Below, piece after piece: positions 40,557 to 41,945 of a DNA stretch of 41,945 nt. Positions within the stretch are counted from its first letter, which is position 1. The number at the start of each line of letters is the position of its first letter. Under the pieces are notes generated by a model that did not search any database, was not told the DNA's origin, and was given only the letters and a program-made list of their open reading frames with translations. Source of the stretch: Actinomyces johnsonii (GTDB taxonomy: Bacteria; Actinomycetota; Actinomycetes; Actinomycetales; Actinomycetaceae); assembly GCF_006546835.1 (NCBI RefSeq), contig NZ_VICB01000021.1:1-41945 (forward strand). The letters are read 5' to 3'. The position numbers and the translations under genes are program-made.

Positions 40557-41867
40557 TCATCGCACCCAGTCTTCAACATAGGCGGCCAGGGCGGCTTGGA
40601 CGCGGTGCTTCTTTTTGTCGTGGCCGTCATCGCCGACCGAGCGGCGGAACCTGGAGGTGGGCGGCAGAATCCTCGTGATCGCGGTTTCCTCGGTGGGCAC
40701 GTACCCGTCCCGCAAGGCTGCCTCCACCAGTGCCTTCGCCGGCCCCTCGCGCAGCCGTTCATCGCGGATGATCGCTGCCAGCTCCTCGCTACGCCGCTGT
40801 TCAATGAACGCCCGCCACTGCTCGTCCACGTCCCCGAAGGCCGACACCGTGTGCACGAAGTCCTCAATGAGGTCGCGCTTGTTGCGCAGGCTGGGACTGG
40901 AGGTCACCGCCCGGCGGATTTCCACCGGGATCTCCTTGTCCTCGCCATCTCCCGCCTCGCCCCGGTGCTTCTTCACCAGCATGAGGACGTAGTCGACTCC
41001 CACCTCCACCTGCTTGACCAGCTCGATCTCGAAGACGAGATCGTCGTTGACGACCTCCTTCTCCACGTCGGCGGCCCGCCGCATCTCGGCATACAGGTCC
41101 ACATACACGCTGCGGTAGTCCTGGAACTCGGCTTCGCCGATGACGTCGTCGTCTCCGAAGTCGTCAAAGCTCGCCAGGATGTTGCGCAGCCGCAGGATCT
41201 TCCCGAACTTGCGGATGAACTCCTTCTGCTCGGCCTCCGAGGCGATCATCTGACCCGGCTCGAACCTGGCCCGCAGCTCGTTGATCTTCTCCAGGTAGTC
41301 CTCCAGGTACTCCTTGTACGGCTTGAGGAGCACCAGCCTGCCGGCGGCCTCGTTGCCGAACAGGGCGATGGCCTCATCGGTCTCCTCCTGCAGGTCCCGG
41401 AAGCAGACCACGTTGCCGTAGGTCTTGACCGAGTTGAGGATCCGGTTCGTGCGCGAGAACGCCTGGATGAGCCCGTGCGTGCGCAGCGACTTGTCCACCC
41501 ATAGGGTGTTGAGCGTCTTGGAGTCGAACCCGGTGAGGAACATGTTGACCACGATGACCAGGTCGATCGTCCGCTCCGCCAGCCGCCGGGAGATGTCCTC
41601 GTAGTAGCCTTCGAAGCCCTGTGCGCTCGTGTCGTAGGCGGTGCCGAACTGCGCGTTGTAGTCGCGGATCGCCTCATCGAGGAAGGCACGGTCGTCGGCG
41701 GTCAGCTGCGAGGGGTCCACGGCCTCATCGGCCAGTGTCTCACCGGGCGCGTCGGCGTTGGGCGCGTAGGAGTAGACGATGCCGACGCTTAGGCGCCGGT
41801 CCGGGGCCAGCCCCTCCTGCTGCCGCTTGAACTCCATGTAGTAGGCACGCGCCGCCCGGATCGACGC
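40557..41867 (-). pseudogene. hsdR: 3' remnant of type I restriction enzyme subunit R
   Basis: The ~435 remaining codons encode the end of HsdR, the motor and nuclease subunit of a type I restriction-modification system. Present are ASIRAARAYYMEFKRQQEGL, IVVNMFLTGFDSKTLNTLWV (helicase motif V region), GLIQAFSRTNRILNSVKTYG (motif VI) and the C-terminal helical domain to the natural stop. Missing are the nuclease domain, Walker A and the DEAx motif, so it cannot restrict DNA alone. Similarity to HsdR ends near 41868, exactly where palindrome copy H begins; the frame stays open to the window edge, but the residues there are not HsdR-like. No hsdM or hsdS is in the window. Confidence 0.8.
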
Positions 41868-41912
41868 CGTCGGGAACGGGAATCCTGTTCCCGGCCGCGT
41901 GGAATGTCTCCA
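41858..41912. repeat. Copy H of the dispersed palindrome family at the hsdR break
   Basis: GACGCCGTCGGGAAC matches copy C (7423-7435) exactly. The centre pairs GGGAAC (41872-41877) with GTTCCC (41887-41892), and GGCCGCGTGGAATGTCTCC forms the right side. The stretch GACGCCGT at 41863-41870 belongs both to the repeat and to plausible hsdR coding sequence. Confidence 0.75.
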
Positions 41913-41945
41913 TGTGTTGAGGGGGTGGGGTCAGGTGGTGTTTGC

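Noticed and set aside
1..41945. CRISPR array or tRNA genes
   Set aside because: No regularly spaced direct repeats with unique spacers were seen; the repeats here are inverted and dispersed. No cloverleaf with a GTTCGAATC-type arm could be recognised by eye.
41838..41945. Open continuation of the hsdR frame to the window edge
   Set aside because: The frame is open but its residues (for example NWRHSTRPGTGFPFP) are just the translation of the palindrome copy, not HsdR sequence.

Overview
The window looks like part of the chromosome of an Actinomyces-type actinobacterium. The DNA is GC-rich with strong third-position G/C bias. Several genes start at GTG or directly behind a -10 box with no Shine-Dalgarno site. 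The gene set (DUF5926, DUF817, a TPM-domain surface protein, an AANAT-like GNAT, metNIQ behind a SAM riboswitch) fits an oral or host-associated Actinomycetales member. Species is not determinable from the window. No rRNA, tRNA, CRISPR array or insertion sequence was seen.

Layout. Positions 1-7,400, minus strand: a GNAT acetyltransferase and a tandem run of four paralogous membrane-anchored beta-propeller-like proteins. One of these keeps only the membrane half, and one is split by an in-frame amber codon. Positions 7,500-10,500: phosphoglucomutase and an unrecognised 349-residue protein. Positions 10,600-15,100, plus strand: ridA, two paralogous envelope proteins (one with a TPM domain) and a DUF5926 protein. 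Positions 15,200-18,260, minus strand: a DUF817 membrane protein, then a tight operon tetR - flavodoxin-fold oxidoreductase - HEAT-repeat DNA alkylation repair protein. Positions 18,260-19,060 are gene-poor but dense in regulatory signals. Positions 19,060-29,400: a DUF885 peptidase, a glycosyltransferase convergent with an AlkP-like membrane protein, a fructosamine-kinase-like protein, pheA, a low-molecular-weight protein tyrosine phosphatase and an alpha/beta hydrolase. Positions 29,600-32,500: a SAM riboswitch and metN-metI-metQ for methionine uptake. Positions 32,663-37,274, minus strand: an operon of a 49-residue peptide, a sensor kinase with an abnormal H-box, an SLC13-type permease and glycerate kinase, best read as regulated glycerate uptake and phosphorylation. 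Positions 37,600-41,945 are an accessory junction: an antitoxin-like gene with no toxin, an AT-rich islet encoding an unrecognised 545-residue coiled-coil protein between two decayed tails of a LuxR-type response regulator, and the 3' part of a type I restriction hsdR gene.

The most unusual non-coding signal is a dispersed family of palindromes: eight copies or half-copies, all intergenic or at a gene break, most of them just beyond the 3' end of a minus-strand gene. One copy lies exactly where hsdR is broken. At least four other large inverted repeats of different sequence also fill intergenic gaps. The most interesting gene-level signals are the amber-split paralogue, the kinase with a displaced histidine, the SAM riboswitch whose P1 helix runs into the ribosome-binding site, and the AT-rich 545-residue gene.
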